Shown piece by piece: positions 26,676 through 37,030 of a stretch of DNA of 53,382 nucleotides. The translations under genes and the position numbers were made by a program. Below the pieces are notes generated by a model. The model was not told where the DNA came from, did no database searches, and worked only from the letters and a program-made list of their open reading frames with translations. This DNA is from an uncultured Burkholderiales bacterium (GTDB taxonomy: Bacteria > Pseudomonadota > Gammaproteobacteria > Burkholderiales > Burkholderiaceae_C), in the NCBI GenBank assembly GCA_903892175.1, contig CAITHK010000013.1:1-53382 (forward strand), in the 5' to 3' direction. The first letter of the stretch is position 1; each line of letters starts with the position of its first letter.

Positions 26676-28154
26676 TTATTGGGGCAACTTGGACAGCGCG
26701 ACATGCTTGAGCAAATCAGCCACCGAGGTGTCCATCACGTCCGTGAAGGGTTTCGGAAACAAGCCCATGGCCAACACCGCAATGGCCAACAAAGCCAGCA
26801 TCAAAAATTCGCGGCTGTTGATGTCGGTGAGTTCTCTCACATGGTCATTGGCGATGGGCCCCAGGTAGACGCGTTTGACCATCCACAAGGTGTAGGCTGC
26901 GCCAAAAATCAGTGCTGACGCAGCGGCAGCACCTATCCAGAAGTTGTATTGGATGGCACCCAAGATGACCATCCACTCACCGACAAACCCGGCCGTGCCC
27001 GGCAAGCCGCAGTTGGCCATGGCAAACAACAACGCAAAGGCGGCGAACTTGGGCATGGTGTTGACCACGCCACCGTAGCTGGCGATTTCACGCGAGTGCA
27101 TGCGGTCGTACAAGACGCCAATGGACAAGAACATGGCACCCGACACAAAACCGTGGGCAATCATTTGCACCAAGGCACCGGAGACACCGATGTCGTTGAA
27201 GATGAAAAAGCCCAAGGTCACAAAGCCCATGTGGGCGACCGATGAGTAAGCCACTAGCTTTTTCATGTCTTCTTGCACCATGGCCACCAAGCCCACATAG
27301 ACCACAGCGACCAACGACAAGGCAATCATGAGCCAAGCAAATTCACGCGCAGCGTCGGGGGCAATGGGTAAGGAAAAGCGCAAGAAACCATAAGCACCCA
27401 ACTTGAGCATGATGGCGGCCAGCACGGCCGATCCGCCCGTGGGCGCCTCGACGTGCACGTCGGGCAACCAGGTATGCACCGGCCACATGGGCACCTTCAC
27501 CGCAAAGGCAGCGAAGAACGCGAAAAACAACAAGGTTTGCGCGTTGCCAGGCAAGGGGAGCTTGTGCCAAGTGGCCAAGTCAAAACTTCCACCCGATTGG
27601 GTGTACAGGTAGATCAAGGCGATCAACATCAGCAAAGAGCCGAGCAAGGTGTAGAGGAAGAACTTGAAGGCCGCGTAAATCTTGTTCGGACCACCCCAGA
27701 TGCCGATGATCAGGTACATCGGAATCAGCGTGGCTTCGAAGAACACATAAAACAGCATGCCGTCGATGGCACTGAAGACGCCAATCATCAAGCCGCTCAA
27801 GATCAGGAACGCGCCCATGTATTGGTTGACGCGCTCGGTGATGACCTCCCAGCCAGCAATCACCACAATGACGGTGATGAAGGCTGTCAGCAACACGAAC
27901 CAAAGCGACAAGCCGTCGAGCCCTAGGTGATAGAACACATTGAAGCGTTCAATCCAAGACGCTTTTTCCACAAACTGCATGGCCGAGGTACCCAGCTCAA
28001 AGCGGCTGTACAAAGGCACGGTGACGGCCAGACTGACCAAGGAGCCCATCAAGGCAATCCAACGCACGACTTTGGCGTGTTGGTCATTCCCGAAGGCCAA
28101 CAAGACCACGCCGAAAAAAATTGGCGTCCAAATGGCAAGGCTCAACAAACCCAT
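26676..28154 (-). CDS. nuoM: NADH-quinone oxidoreductase subunit M
   Basis: Second antiporter-like subunit of complex I, 492 residues. Conserved parts: FFEATLIPMYLIIGIWGG (pump Glu), KVPMWPVHTWLPDVHVEAPTGGS and DMKKLVAYSSVAHMGFV. It sits 12 bp downstream of nuoL and 13 bp upstream of nuoN. Together with NuoL and NuoN it forms the proton-translocating arm. Confidence 0.97.
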   Translation of the reverse strand: MGLLSLAIWTPIFFGVVLLAFGNDQHAKVVRWIALMGSLVSLAVTVPLYSRFELGTSAMQFVEKASWIERFNVFYHLGLDGLSLWFVLLTAFITVIVVIAGWEVITERVNQYMGAFLILSGLMIGVFSAIDGMLFYVFFEATLIPMYLIIGIWGGPNKIYAAFKFFLYTLLGSLLMLIALIYLYTQSGGSFDLATWHKLPLPGNAQTLLFFAFFAAFAVKVPMWPVHTWLPDVHVEAPTGGSAVLAAIMLKLGAYGFLRFSLPIAPDAAREFAWLMIALSLVAVVYVGLVAMVQEDMKKLVAYSSVAHMGFVTLGFFIFNDIGVSGALVQMIAHGFVSGAMFLSIGVLYDRMHSREIASYGGVVNTMPKFAAFALLFAMANCGLPGTAGFVGEWMVILGAIQYNFWIGAAAASALIFGAAYTLWMVKRVYLGPIANDHVRELTDINSREFLMLALLAIAVLAMGLFPKPFTDVMDTSVADLLKHVALSKLPQ

Positions 28155-28166
28155 TTCTTATTCTCC

Positions 28167-30188
28167 TTATTTGAGCCAGACGAACCAGGTCATCAGCAAG
28201 AACACGCCCAAGATCATCACCAAGGCGTAGTGGTAGAGGTAACCCGATTGGAAACCGCGTGTCACGCTCGACACCCAGCCCACCAACTTCCATGAACCGT
28301 TGACGATGCCGCCATCGATGATGGCTTGGTCGCCGCCCTTCCACAGCCCGGTGCCCAACGCACGTGCACCGCGGGCCAGCACGTTTTCGTTGAACCAGTC
28401 CAAGTAGTATTTGTTTTCCAACAAGGTGTAAATGGGTTGGCAAGTGCGTTTGATCGCCGCTGGCACAGCGGGGTTGACCATGTACATGTAGTACGAACTG
28501 GCCACGCCGGCCAACGCCAACCAAAACGGCAGCGAGGTCAAAGCATGCAAGGCCATGGCAACAGCGCCGTGGTATTCCTCGGCCAAGGCGTGCATGGCAT
28601 GGTGTTTTTCAGCATTGATGAAGATGGCGTCTTTGAAGAACTCACCATAGAGCATGGCGTCGATGGTCAAGTAACCGATCAACACCGAGGGAATGGCCAA
28701 CAGCAACAAAGGAACGGTCACAACCCAAGGGGACTCATGGGGGCTGTGGTCATGGTCATCGTGACCGTGATGGTCGTCATGGCCATGGTGTGCATCAGGG
28801 TTCTGGTCATAACGTTCTTCGCCATGGAACACCAAGAAGTACATGCGGAAGGAATAGAAGGCGGTGACAAACACACCGGCCAACACCGCAAAGTGTGCAA
28901 AGCCCGCGCCTGGCAGATGGCTTTCAGCCACGGCTTCGATGATGCTGTCTTTGGAATAGAAGCCGGCAAAGAACGGCGTGCCGATCAAAGCCAAGGAACC
29001 CAGCAAGGAGGTGATCCAAGTGATGGGCATGTACTTGCGCACGCCGCCCATCCAACGGATGTCCTGGTTGTGGTGCATGCCCATGATGACCGATCCAGCA
29101 CCCAAGAACAACAGGGCTTTGAAGAAGGCGTGTGTCATGAGGTGGAACACGGCCACCGAGTAAGCCGAAGCCCCCAGGGCCACCGTCATGTAACCCAATT
29201 GCGACAAGGTGGAGTAAGCCACCACGCGCTTGATGTCGTTTTGAATCAGGCCCAAAAAGCCCATGAACAAAGCCGTGATGGCACCGATCACCAAGATGAA
29301 GTTGAGCGCCGTGTCTGACAACTCAAACAAGGGCGACATGCGTGTCACCATGAAGATGCCTGCAGTCACCATGGTGGCGGCGTGGATCAAGGCAGAAATG
29401 GGCGTGGGGCCTTCCATCGAGTCAGGCAACCACACATGCAAGGGGAATTGGGCCGATTTGCCCATGGCTCCAATAAAGAGGCAAATACAGATCACGGTCA
29501 CCAACATCCAGTCGGTGCCGGGAAAGGTGATGGCGCCCAACTCGGCGGCTTTGGCAAAGGCCTCGGTGTAGTTCAAGGTGCCGGCATAGGCCACGATCAA
29601 GCCGATGCCTAAGATGAAACCAAAGTCACCCACGCGGTTGACCAAGAAGGCTTTCATGTTGGCGAAGATGGCCGTGGGTTTGTTGAACCAGAAACCGATC
29701 AGCAGGTATGACACCAGGCCCACGGCTTCCCAACCAAAGAACAGTTGCAGCATGTTGTTGCTCATGACCAGCATCAACATGGAGAAAGTGAACAGCGAGA
29801 TGTAGGAGAAGAAGCGGTTGTAGCCCTCGTCTTCTTCCATGTAGCCAATGGTGTAGAGGTGAACCATCAAGGACACGAAGGTGACCACGCACATCATCAT
29901 GGCGGTCAGGCCATCCACCAAAAAGCCCACTTCCATTTTCAAACCACCCACCACCATCCAGGTGTAGAGGGTGTCGTTGAAGCGGGCGCCGTCGATGGCC
30001 ACGCTCTTGAGCGTCATGGCCGACAGCACGAAAGCAATGAACACACCCAGAATGGTCAAGGTGTGGGTCAGGCGACGGCCGATCCAGTTGCCACCGAAAC
30101 GGGTGCCAAACAGGCCAGCCAAGGTCGAGCCAACCAGCGGTGCCAGCGGCACGGCCAGCAATGTAGAAGCTTGTAGGGTTTGTGACAT
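28167..30188 (-). CDS. nuoL: NADH-quinone oxidoreductase subunit L
   Basis: Largest antiporter-like subunit, distal in the membrane arm, 673 residues from ATG 30188 (MSQTLQASTLL); the track start at 30254 runs into the upstream repeat. Landmarks are FFGWEAVGLVSYLLIGFW, KSAQFPLHVWLPDSMEGPTP and DIKRVVAYSTLSQLGYM. A loop rich in His and Asp (DAHHGHDDHHGHDDHDHSPHE) interrupts the C-terminal third. The Shine-Dalgarno GGAGGT lies at the end of the dispersed repeat 30201-30272. Confidence 0.97.
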   Translation of the reverse strand: MSQTLQASTLLAVPLAPLVGSTLAGLFGTRFGGNWIGRRLTHTLTILGVFIAFVLSAMTLKSVAIDGARFNDTLYTWMVVGGLKMEVGFLVDGLTAMMMCVVTFVSLMVHLYTIGYMEEDEGYNRFFSYISLFTFSMLMLVMSNNMLQLFFGWEAVGLVSYLLIGFWFNKPTAIFANMKAFLVNRVGDFGFILGIGLIVAYAGTLNYTEAFAKAAELGAITFPGTDWMLVTVICICLFIGAMGKSAQFPLHVWLPDSMEGPTPISALIHAATMVTAGIFMVTRMSPLFELSDTALNFILVIGAITALFMGFLGLIQNDIKRVVAYSTLSQLGYMTVALGASAYSVAVFHLMTHAFFKALLFLGAGSVIMGMHHNQDIRWMGGVRKYMPITWITSLLGSLALIGTPFFAGFYSKDSIIEAVAESHLPGAGFAHFAVLAGVFVTAFYSFRMYFLVFHGEERYDQNPDAHHGHDDHHGHDDHDHSPHESPWVVTVPLLLLAIPSVLIGYLTIDAMLYGEFFKDAIFINAEKHHAMHALAEEYHGAVAMALHALTSLPFWLALAGVASSYYMYMVNPAVPAAIKRTCQPIYTLLENKYYLDWFNENVLARGARALGTGLWKGGDQAIIDGGIVNGSWKLVGWVSSVTRGFQSGYLYHYALVMILGVFLLMTWFVWLK

Positions 30189-30200
30189 GGTGTCAGACCT

Positions 30201-30272
30201 CCGCAGGGCCGCCCCAAGGCAGGCATGAGCCCCCTGGGAGGGCAGTGAATACACAAAGTGATGAACGTGGGG
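30201..30272. repeat. Dispersed intergenic repeat, copy 1 (nuoK-nuoL gap)
   Basis: On the minus strand CCCCACGTTCATCAC...GTATTCACTGCCC, then a G/C-rich part with complementary CCC/GGG tracts, ending GGGGCGGCCCTGCGG. The same sequence without the middle part occurs at 36455-36505. It resembles a repeat I recall from comamonad intergenic regions. The end abuts the nuoL Shine-Dalgarno. Confidence 0.75.
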
Positions 30273-30280
30273 CCTTCATA

Positions 30281-30589
30281 TCAACCCTTGAGCGTGTTGA
30301 GTTCATCCACGTTGATGCTGGATTTGTTGCGGAACAACTGAACCAGAATCGCCAGACCAATGGCCGACTCCGCAGCCGCCACCGTCAAGATGAAGAAAAC
30401 AAAGATCTGACCATTCAAGTCACCCAAGTAGTGAGAGAACGCCACAAAGTTCATGTTGACCGCGAGCAGCATCAACTCGATCGCCATCAACAAGACGATC
30501 AGGTTTTTACGGTTCAAGAAAATACCGGTCACGGACAAGGCGAACAAAATCGCGCCCAGCGTGAGGTAGTGGCCTAGGGTGATGCTCAT
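30281..30589 (-). CDS. nuoK: NADH-quinone oxidoreductase subunit K
   Basis: Small three-helix membrane subunit of complex I, 102 residues, standard length. Contains the conserved [22 protein letters not shown] with the membrane-embedded Glu that takes part in proton transfer. Its ATG overlaps the nuoJ stop by four bases. After its stop comes a 92-bp gap holding a dispersed repeat before nuoL. Confidence 0.97.
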   Translation of the reverse strand: MSITLGHYLTLGAILFALSVTGIFLNRKNLIVLLMAIELMLLAVNMNFVAFSHYLGDLNGQIFVFFILTVAAAESAIGLAILVQLFRNKSSINVDELNTLKG

Positions 30590-31320
30590 GCTTTTTTCTC
30601 CGACTCTGGGGCGGGTTCAACGGCTGGTTGAACGGCTGCCATCTTGACCAAGGACACACGGTCACGCGCTTTGACGCGCACTTGCTGACTCGGGTCCTGG
30701 GTTTTGGTGTCTTTGCGGGCACGCAAGGTCAAGGCGATGGCCGCGATCAAGGCCACCAACAAAATCAGCGCGGCCACTTGCACGGGGTACAGGTACTCGG
30801 TGTAGAGCAGCACACCCAAGGCCTTGGTGTTGGAGACTTGCGCCACCACCACATGCCCCACATCGGCCACTTGCGGTGCAGCGGCAGCAGCACCCGACGC
30901 AGCGCTGTCTGGGGCGTTCACAGCGACAGGCGTGACCAACGTGGCAACGGGCGACACGCGTGGCTGACTGACGCGAAAGCCACCCAGCAACACAGCGGCC
31001 AATTCAAGGGCAATCACGGCACCCACCGTGGCGGCCAAGGGAAAGTGATTCCAAAAGCCCTGTCGGATGCTGTCGATGTTGATGTCGAGCATCATCACCA
31101 CAAACAAGAACAAGACCATCACAGCGCCGACATAAACCAGCACCAAGGCGATGGAGAGGAATTCCGCTTGGAGCAGCATCCACACGCCCGAAGCTTGGAA
31201 AAACGCCAGCACCAGGTACAGGGCTGCGTGCACAGGGTTGCGCGCCGTGATGACGCGAAAGGCAGCAAACAGCAAAACTGCTGAGAAGCCGTAGAAAAGA
31301 ACCGATTGAACGTCCATCAT
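30586..31320 (-). CDS. nuoJ: NADH-quinone oxidoreductase subunit J
   Basis: Membrane subunit of complex I, 244 residues, longer than E. coli NuoJ (184) because of a charged C-terminal tail ([20 protein letters not shown]) and an Ala-rich loop between helices. The conserved third-helix region [20 protein letters not shown] is intact. Two adjacent ATG codons (31320 and 31317) are both possible starts. Coupled to nuoK by a 4-base overlap. Confidence 0.96.
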   Translation of the reverse strand: MMDVQSVLFYGFSAVLLFAAFRVITARNPVHAALYLVLAFFQASGVWMLLQAEFLSIALVLVYVGAVMVLFLFVVMMLDINIDSIRQGFWNHFPLAATVGAVIALELAAVLLGGFRVSQPRVSPVATLVTPVAVNAPDSAASGAAAAAPQVADVGHVVVAQVSNTKALGVLLYTEYLYPVQVAALILLVALIAAIALTLRARKDTKTQDPSQQVRVKARDRVSLVKMAAVQPAVEPAPESEKKA

Positions 31321-31328
31321 GAAGTCTT

Positions 31329-31841
31329 TCAGCGGTATTTGGCGTCAGCAGCTTTGTTGGCTGCGATTTCGGGTTCGTAGCGATCGCCCACGGCCAACAA
31401 CATCTCTTTGGTGAAGTACAGATCGCCGCGCTTTTCGCCGTGGTACTCGAAGATGTGGGTTTCGACAATCGAATCGACCGGGCAGCTCTCTTCGCAAAAA
31501 CCGCAAAAGATGCATTTGGTCAGGTCGATGTCGTAGCGGGTGGTGCGGCGGCTGCCATCGGCTCGTTGGTCGGACTCGATGGTGATGGCCATGGCCGGGC
31601 AAACGGCCTCGCACAGCTTGCACGCGATGCAACGCTCTTCGCCGTTTTCGTAACGACGCAGCGCATGCAGGCCTCGAAAGCGCGGCGACATGGGTGTTTT
31701 CTCTTCCGGAAACTGCACCGTGATGCTGCGCGCAAACATGTACTTGCCGGTCAAGGCCATGCCTTTGAACAGCTCGGTGAGCAAGAAGCTAGACAAGAAG
31801 TCGCGCAAGGAGAAAGGAGCGGAATGTGTGGTTGTGGTCAT
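31329..31841 (-). CDS. nuoI: NADH-quinone oxidoreductase subunit I (two [4Fe-4S])
   Basis: Peripheral ferredoxin-like subunit linking NuoG to NuoB; 170 residues from ATG 31841 ([15 protein letters not shown]). The track start at 31937 lies inside nuoH. Both cluster motifs are present: [12 protein letters not shown] and [12 protein letters not shown]. Starts 11 bp after the nuoH stop. Confidence 0.97.
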   Translation of the reverse strand: MTTTTHSAPFSLRDFLSSFLLTELFKGMALTGKYMFARSITVQFPEEKTPMSPRFRGLHALRRYENGEERCIACKLCEAVCPAMAITIESDQRADGSRRTTRYDIDLTKCIFCGFCEESCPVDSIVETHIFEYHGEKRGDLYFTKEMLLAVGDRYEPEIAANKAADAKYR

Positions 31842-31852
31842 GATTGGTCTCA

Positions 31853-32935
31853 TCAGTTCCAGATGTTCCATGGGGTCTGCATCCAGACACCCACCACCAG
31901 CAACCAAACCAAGGTCACGGGAATGAAGATCTTCCAACCCAAACGCATGATTTGGTCATAGCGGTAACGGGGGAAGGTAGCGCGAACCCACAGGAACATG
32001 GTCACGACCACAAAGGTCTTGAGGCCTAGCCAAATCCAGCCAGGCACCAGGTTGAACAGCGCGTTGTCAAGGGGTGACAACCAGCCACCCAAGAACATCA
32101 CCACGGTCAACATGGACACCAAGATCATGTTGGCGTATTCGGCCAAGAAGAACATGGCGAAGGACATGCCGGAGTACTCGATCATGTGGCCGGCCACGAT
32201 TTCGGACTCACCTTCCACCACGTCAAACGGGTGACGGTTGGTTTCGGCCAGGCCAGAGATGAAATAGACCAAAAAGATGGGGAACAAAGGCAGCCAGTTC
32301 CATGACAAGAATGTCAGGCCTTTGTCGGCCATCATGCCTTTGGCTTGACCCATCACGATGTCGCTCATGTTGAGGCTGGTGGACACCATCAGCACGATCA
32401 CAAAGCAAAATCCCATGGCGATTTCATAGCTCACCATTTGGGCCGAGGCACGCATGGCACCCAAGAAGGCGTACTTGGAGTTGGACGCCCAACCCGCGAT
32501 GATGACGCCATAGACTTCCAGCGAGGTGATGGCCATCAAAAACAACAAGCCGGCATTGACGTTGGCCAAGGCCACATCGGGGCCAAAGGGAATCACCGCC
32601 CAGGCTGCAAGCGCGGGCATGATGGTCATGATGGGACCCAGCAAGAACAAGCCGGTGGAGGCTTGGGTTGGCACAATGATTTCTTTGGTCAGCAGTTTGA
32701 GGGCGTCAGCAATGGGCTGCAACAAGCCACCCGGGCCCGTGCGGTTGGGGCCTTTGCGGATTTGGGTGTAGCCAATGGCCTTGCGCTCCCACAGCGTGAG
32801 GTAAGCCACGCAACCCATCAAGGGCAGCAACACCGCCACGATTTTCATCAAGGTCCACAAGACTGGCCAGGCCATGGTGGTCCACCATGCTTGGGATGAC
32901 AGGGCCAGACCTGCGTTGAAAATTGCGTCCACCAT
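31853..32935 (-). CDS. nuoH: NADH-quinone oxidoreductase subunit H
   Basis: Membrane subunit forming the quinone pocket with NuoB and NuoD; 360 residues, eight or so helices. Start ATG 32935 (MVDAIFNAG) shares one base with the nuoG stop; the longer track ORF is read-through over nuoG. Motifs: [16 protein letters not shown] and [30 protein letters not shown], both part of the quinone and loop region. Confidence 0.97.
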   Translation of the reverse strand: MVDAIFNAGLALSSQAWWTTMAWPVLWTLMKIVAVLLPLMGCVAYLTLWERKAIGYTQIRKGPNRTGPGGLLQPIADALKLLTKEIIVPTQASTGLFLLGPIMTIMPALAAWAVIPFGPDVALANVNAGLLFLMAITSLEVYGVIIAGWASNSKYAFLGAMRASAQMVSYEIAMGFCFVIVLMVSTSLNMSDIVMGQAKGMMADKGLTFLSWNWLPLFPIFLVYFISGLAETNRHPFDVVEGESEIVAGHMIEYSGMSFAMFFLAEYANMILVSMLTVVMFLGGWLSPLDNALFNLVPGWIWLGLKTFVVVTMFLWVRATFPRYRYDQIMRLGWKIFIPVTLVWLLVVGVWMQTPWNIWN

Positions 32936-35079
32936 CACAGAGCTCCTTCCAACTTCGCATCGACCGGAGGTTGTTTGGCATCCGCCGGAGGTTGTTTGGC
33001 ATCCGCTGTCAACTGCAGCGACGGTGCGCGACGCACCAAGCTGTCGAGTTGGTAAATCGCTGCCGAGGCAGGTTGCCCTGCGGCTGGGCTGACATCCACG
33101 TGCGCACTGCAAACGTTGGACAACAAAGCCGTCACATCGGCGGGAATGGCCTGGGCACGCACTTCGTCAATCGTCTCGAATGCAAAGCCTGGCACATGCA
33201 ACATCGAACCCAAGACGCGCAACACTTTCCATGCGGGGCGGGTTTCGCCCAAAGGCTTGACCACGCCGTGGAAACTTTGCACGCGGCCTTCGGTGTTGAT
33301 GAAGGTGCCTGCTGTTTCGGTGAAGGGTGAGATGGGCAACAGCACATCGCTGATGTCCAGGTTGGTTTTGAACGGTGACAGGGTGACCACCATCTCGGCT
33401 TGACCCATTGCCTGTGCAGCGACTGCACCGTTGGCAGCATCCAACGCAGGTTCGGTGTTGAGCAAGACCACGGCCTTCAAACCACCGGTCAACATCTGAC
33501 CCGCGTTCAAACCACCGGCCAGGGGCAAGGCACCCACCACCTGTGCACCCACGGTGTTGGCGGCTTCACCCAGGTAACCCACGGTGGCACCCGTTTGCGC
33601 GCCGATCCAGTTGGCCAAGCTCAGCAAGCTCGACGCTTTGGCGTGGTGCGCTGCGGCGTTGCCCAAGAAAATGGCTTTGCGCTCACCGCCCGTCAAGGAC
33701 TTGGCGATGGCTTGCGCTTGTGCATTGCTGGCGTCGCCCGCCACAGGGGCAGCAACCCCGGTGATGGCACCCACCGCTGAAGCCACATCGGCCAGGGCTT
33801 GCACCCAATGGGCGGCGTCAGCCAGCAAAGTGTTGGCCACCGGCATGGCCCAGTCATAGGACTGCGCGTTCAAGGCATGCAGCTTGGCACCGTTGCGTAC
33901 CGCTTGGCGCAGGCGTTGAGCCATCAAAGGCTGGTCTTTGCGGATGTTGCTGCCAATCACCAACACACGCTGCAATGTGCTCAGCGAGGCCAACGAGGTA
34001 CCCAACCAACGCGTTTTCGCGTCGTGCTGGAAGTCGGCGGCGCGCAAACGGGTGTCGATGTTTTGGCTGCCCAGTCCGCGCATGAGAGACGCGGCCAGGA
34101 ACAACTCTTCAGCGGTGCTGTGCGGGCTGGCCAAGGTGCCGATGGCCTGTGCGCCATGCTGGGCTTTGACGCCTTGCAGGCCATTGGCCACGTATTCCAA
34201 GGCGGTTTGCCAATCGACTTCTTTCCACTCGCCGCCTTGCTTGAGCATGGGGGTGGTCAAGCGGTCGGCGCTCTCCAAGGCTTCGTAGCTGAAGCGGTCG
34301 CGGTCGGCGATCCAGCATTCGTTGACGTCTTCGTTTTCCAAAGGCACGACACGCAGCACTTTGTTGTTCTTGACTTGAACAATCAGGTTGGCACCGGTGG
34401 CGTCGTGCGGGCTGACCGACTTGCGGCGGCTCAACTCCCAAGTGCGGGCCTGGTAGCGAAAGGGTTTGCTGGTCAGGGCGCCTACGGGGCAGATGTCGAT
34501 CATGTTGCCCGACAACTCAGAGTCCACCGACTGGCCCACAAAGGTTTCGATCTCGGCATGCTCGCCGCGGTGCGACATGCCCAGCTCCATGATGCCGGCC
34601 ACTTCTTGGCCAAAGCGCACGCAGCGGGTGCAGTGGATGCAGCGGCTCATCTCTTGCATGCTGATGAGTGGACCCACGTCTTTGTGGAACACGACGCGTT
34701 TTTCTTCTTCGTAACGCGAGGTCGAACCACCATAGCCCACCGCCAAGTCTTGCAACTGGCATTCACCGCCTTGGTCACAAATGGGGCAATCGAGCGGGTG
34801 GTTGATGAGCAAAAACTCCATCACCGATTTCTGGGCTTTGACGGCTTTGTCGCTCTTGGTGCGCACGACCATGCCTTGTGTCACGGGTGTGGCGCAAGCG
34901 GGCATGGGTTTGGGGGCTTTTTCCACATCGACCAGACACATGCGGCAGTTGGCCGCAATGCTGAGCTTCTTGTGATAGCAGAAGTGGGGAATGTAGGTGC
35001 CGGCCTTTTCAGCCGCATGCATGACCATGCAGCCTTCTTGGACTTCAACCTTTTTGCCGTCGAGTTCGATTTCAACCAT
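32935..35079 (-). CDS. nuoG: NADH-quinone oxidoreductase subunit G
   Basis: Iron-sulfur subunit of the NADH-oxidising arm, 714 residues. N-terminal ferredoxin domain with [15 protein letters not shown], then [18 protein letters not shown] and [12 protein letters not shown], then a molybdopterin-oxidoreductase-like domain without cofactor function. The extreme C-terminus is a low-complexity tail ([23 protein letters not shown]) coded by a 21-bp tandem repeat. Overlaps nuoH by one base. Confidence 0.97.
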   Translation of the reverse strand: MVEIELDGKKVEVQEGCMVMHAAEKAGTYIPHFCYHKKLSIAANCRMCLVDVEKAPKPMPACATPVTQGMVVRTKSDKAVKAQKSVMEFLLINHPLDCPICDQGGECQLQDLAVGYGGSTSRYEEEKRVVFHKDVGPLISMQEMSRCIHCTRCVRFGQEVAGIMELGMSHRGEHAEIETFVGQSVDSELSGNMIDICPVGALTSKPFRYQARTWELSRRKSVSPHDATGANLIVQVKNNKVLRVVPLENEDVNECWIADRDRFSYEALESADRLTTPMLKQGGEWKEVDWQTALEYVANGLQGVKAQHGAQAIGTLASPHSTAEELFLAASLMRGLGSQNIDTRLRAADFQHDAKTRWLGTSLASLSTLQRVLVIGSNIRKDQPLMAQRLRQAVRNGAKLHALNAQSYDWAMPVANTLLADAAHWVQALADVASAVGAITGVAAPVAGDASNAQAQAIAKSLTGGERKAIFLGNAAAHHAKASSLLSLANWIGAQTGATVGYLGEAANTVGAQVVGALPLAGGLNAGQMLTGGLKAVVLLNTEPALDAANGAVAAQAMGQAEMVVTLSPFKTNLDISDVLLPISPFTETAGTFINTEGRVQSFHGVVKPLGETRPAWKVLRVLGSMLHVPGFAFETIDEVRAQAIPADVTALLSNVCSAHVDVSPAAGQPASAAIYQLDSLVRRAPSLQLTADAKQPPADAKQPPVDAKLEGAL
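32958..33007. repeat. 21-bp tandem repeat in the nuoG 3' end
   Basis: Plus strand: GCATCGACCGGAGGTTGTTTG then GCATCCGCCGGAGGTTGTTTG (one mismatch), followed by a third partial GCATCCGC. It encodes the DAKQPPA/V repeats just before the NuoG stop; being in frame it changes only tail length. Confidence 0.9.
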
Positions 35080-35091
35080 GGTGCTTATCCG

Positions 35092-36444
35092 TCAAACGTA
35101 CGCCGGGACCATGCAGGTCTTGTGCGTGATGTGGTGTTCAAATTCGTGGCGGAAATGCTTGAGCATGCCGCGCACAGGCATGGCGGCGGCGTCACCCAAG
35201 GCGCAAATTGTGCGCCCCATGATGTTTTCTGCCACGTTGTCCAACAAGTCCATGTCGCTGGGGCGGCCCTCGCCGCGCTCCAAACGGTCGACCATGCGCC
35301 AGAGCCAACCCGTGCCTTCGCGGCAAGGGGTGCATTGGCCACACGATTCGTGCATGTAGAAATAACTCAAGCGTTGCAGGCTCTTGACCATGCAGCGCGA
35401 ATCGTCCATCACGATGACAGCGCCTGAGCCCAACATTGAGCCCGCTTTGGCGATCGAGTCGTAGTCCATGGTGCAGTCCATGATGATGTGGGCTGGCAAC
35501 ACAGGGGCCGACGAACCGCCAGGAATCACCGCCTTGAGCTGGCGACCTTGGCGCACGCCACCGGCCAACTCCAGCAGTTTGGAGAAGGGGGTGCCCATGG
35601 GGATTTCGTAGTTGCCTGGACGCTCCACGTCACCGCTGACCGAGAAGATCTTGGTGCCGCCGTTGTTGGGCTTGCCACATTCGAGGTAAGCCTGCCCGCC
35701 GTTGCGAATGATCCAAGGCACGGCCGCGAAGGTTTCGGTGTTGTTGATGGTGGTGGGTTTGCCATACAAACCAAAGCTGGCTGGGAACGGTGGCTTGAAG
35801 CGGGGTTGACCCTTCTTGCCTTCGAGAGACTCCAGCAGCGCGGTTTCTTCGCCGCAGATGTAAGCGCCAAAACCATGGGCGGCATGCAACTGGAAGCTGA
35901 AGTTCGAGCCCATGATGTGGTCGCCCAAAAAGCCTGCAGCACGCGCCTCGTCAAGGGCCGCTTCAAAGCGTTCGTAGGTTTGGAAAATTTCGCCGTGGAT
36001 GTAGTTGTAGCCCACGCTGATGCCCATGGCATAGGCTGCAATGGCCATGCCTTCGATCACGATGTGCGGGTTGTGCTGCAAGATTTCACGGTCTTTGCAA
36101 GTACCCGGCTCACCCTCGTCGGAGTTGCACACCAAATACTTTTGGCCGGGAAATTGGCGGGGCATGAAGCTCCACTTCAAGCCGGTGGGAAAGCCCGCAC
36201 CGCCGCGACCGCGCAAGCCCGACTCTTTGACGGTGGCAATGACCTGGTCTTGGGTCAAGCCCTCGCCGCCGTCTTGGCCCAAAATTTTGCGCAAGGCTTG
36301 GTAGCCACCGCGCGCCACATAGTCTTGCAACGACCAGTTGCTGCCGTTGAGGTCGGCCAAGATTTGAGGGCCGAGGTGACGGCCATGAAAGCAGGTCTCG
36401 ACCGCGTTGGTCTGAAATTGTGAAAGCAGGTGTTGGAGGTTCAT
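35092..36444 (-). CDS. nuoF: NADH-quinone oxidoreductase subunit F
   Basis: NADH-binding flavoprotein (FMN, one [4Fe-4S]), 450 residues. NADH/FMN site: [18 protein letters not shown] and the [13 protein letters not shown] segment. Cluster motif [15 protein letters not shown] near the C-terminus. Entry point of electrons into complex I. A 64-bp gap before it holds the second copy of the dispersed repeat, whose end supplies GGGAG as Shine-Dalgarno. Confidence 0.97.
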   Translation of the reverse strand: MNLQHLLSQFQTNAVETCFHGRHLGPQILADLNGSNWSLQDYVARGGYQALRKILGQDGGEGLTQDQVIATVKESGLRGRGGAGFPTGLKWSFMPRQFPGQKYLVCNSDEGEPGTCKDREILQHNPHIVIEGMAIAAYAMGISVGYNYIHGEIFQTYERFEAALDEARAAGFLGDHIMGSNFSFQLHAAHGFGAYICGEETALLESLEGKKGQPRFKPPFPASFGLYGKPTTINNTETFAAVPWIIRNGGQAYLECGKPNNGGTKIFSVSGDVERPGNYEIPMGTPFSKLLELAGGVRQGRQLKAVIPGGSSAPVLPAHIIMDCTMDYDSIAKAGSMLGSGAVIVMDDSRCMVKSLQRLSYFYMHESCGQCTPCREGTGWLWRMVDRLERGEGRPSDMDLLDNVAENIMGRTICALGDAAAMPVRGMLKHFRHEFEHHITHKTCMVPAYV

Positions 36445-36454
36445 GGTTGGACTC

Positions 36455-36505
36455 CCGCAGGGCCGCCCAGGGGGGCAGTGAATACGCGCAGCGATGAACG
36501 TGGGG
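36455..36505. repeat. Dispersed intergenic repeat, copy 2 (nuoE-nuoF gap)
   Basis: On the minus strand CCCCACGTTCATCGCTGCGCGTATTCACTGCCCCCCTGGGCGGCCCTGCGG, a shorter version of the repeat at 30201-30272. It fills almost the whole gap between nuoE and nuoF. Confidence 0.75.
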
Positions 36506-36508
36506 ACA

Positions 36509-37030
36509 TCATGTGTTTTCCTTCACCGCACGCAAACCATCGACCAGTTGGTCGATCTTGTCGTTGCTCATGTAGCTGCACATGGTGCGGTCGTTGACCA
36601 ACAGCACGGGTGCATCGGCGCAAGCACCCATGCACTCGCCGGGTTGCAAAGTGAACAGGCCATCGGGTGTGGTACCGCCCACGTCAATGCCCAGCTTCTT
36701 GACCAAATGCTCCAGGGCCGCTTGGCCATTGCGCAACTGGCAAGGCAAGTTGGTGCAGACGTTGATCTTGAACTTGCCAACCGGTTGCAAGTTGTACATG
36801 TTGTAGAAGGTGGTCACTTCGTGCACCGCCATGGGCGCCATGCCCAGGTGATCGGCAATGGCGCGCTCGCTGTCAGCGCTGACAAAGCCCTGCTCTTGCT
36901 GCACGATGGCCAAGCAGGCCATGACGGCCGACTGCTTTTGGTCGTCGGGGTACTTGGCCACTTCGTGGTCGAAACGTGCGTAGGTTTGGGCCGACAGCGC
37001 GGGGCTGTGGGTGCTGGTGTGAGAACTCAT
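36509..37030 (-). CDS. nuoE: NADH-quinone oxidoreductase subunit E
   Basis: Thioredoxin-fold [2Fe-2S] subunit of the NADH module, 173 residues. Cluster ligands: [12 protein letters not shown] and [12 protein letters not shown]. The helical N-terminal part [32 protein letters not shown] is typical. ATG 37030 overlaps the nuoD stop by four bases. Confidence 0.97.
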   Translation of the reverse strand: MSSHTSTHSPALSAQTYARFDHEVAKYPDDQKQSAVMACLAIVQQEQGFVSADSERAIADHLGMAPMAVHEVTTFYNMYNLQPVGKFKINVCTNLPCQLRNGQAALEHLVKKLGIDVGGTTPDGLFTLQPGECMGACADAPVLLVNDRTMCSYMSNDKIDQLVDGLRAVKENT

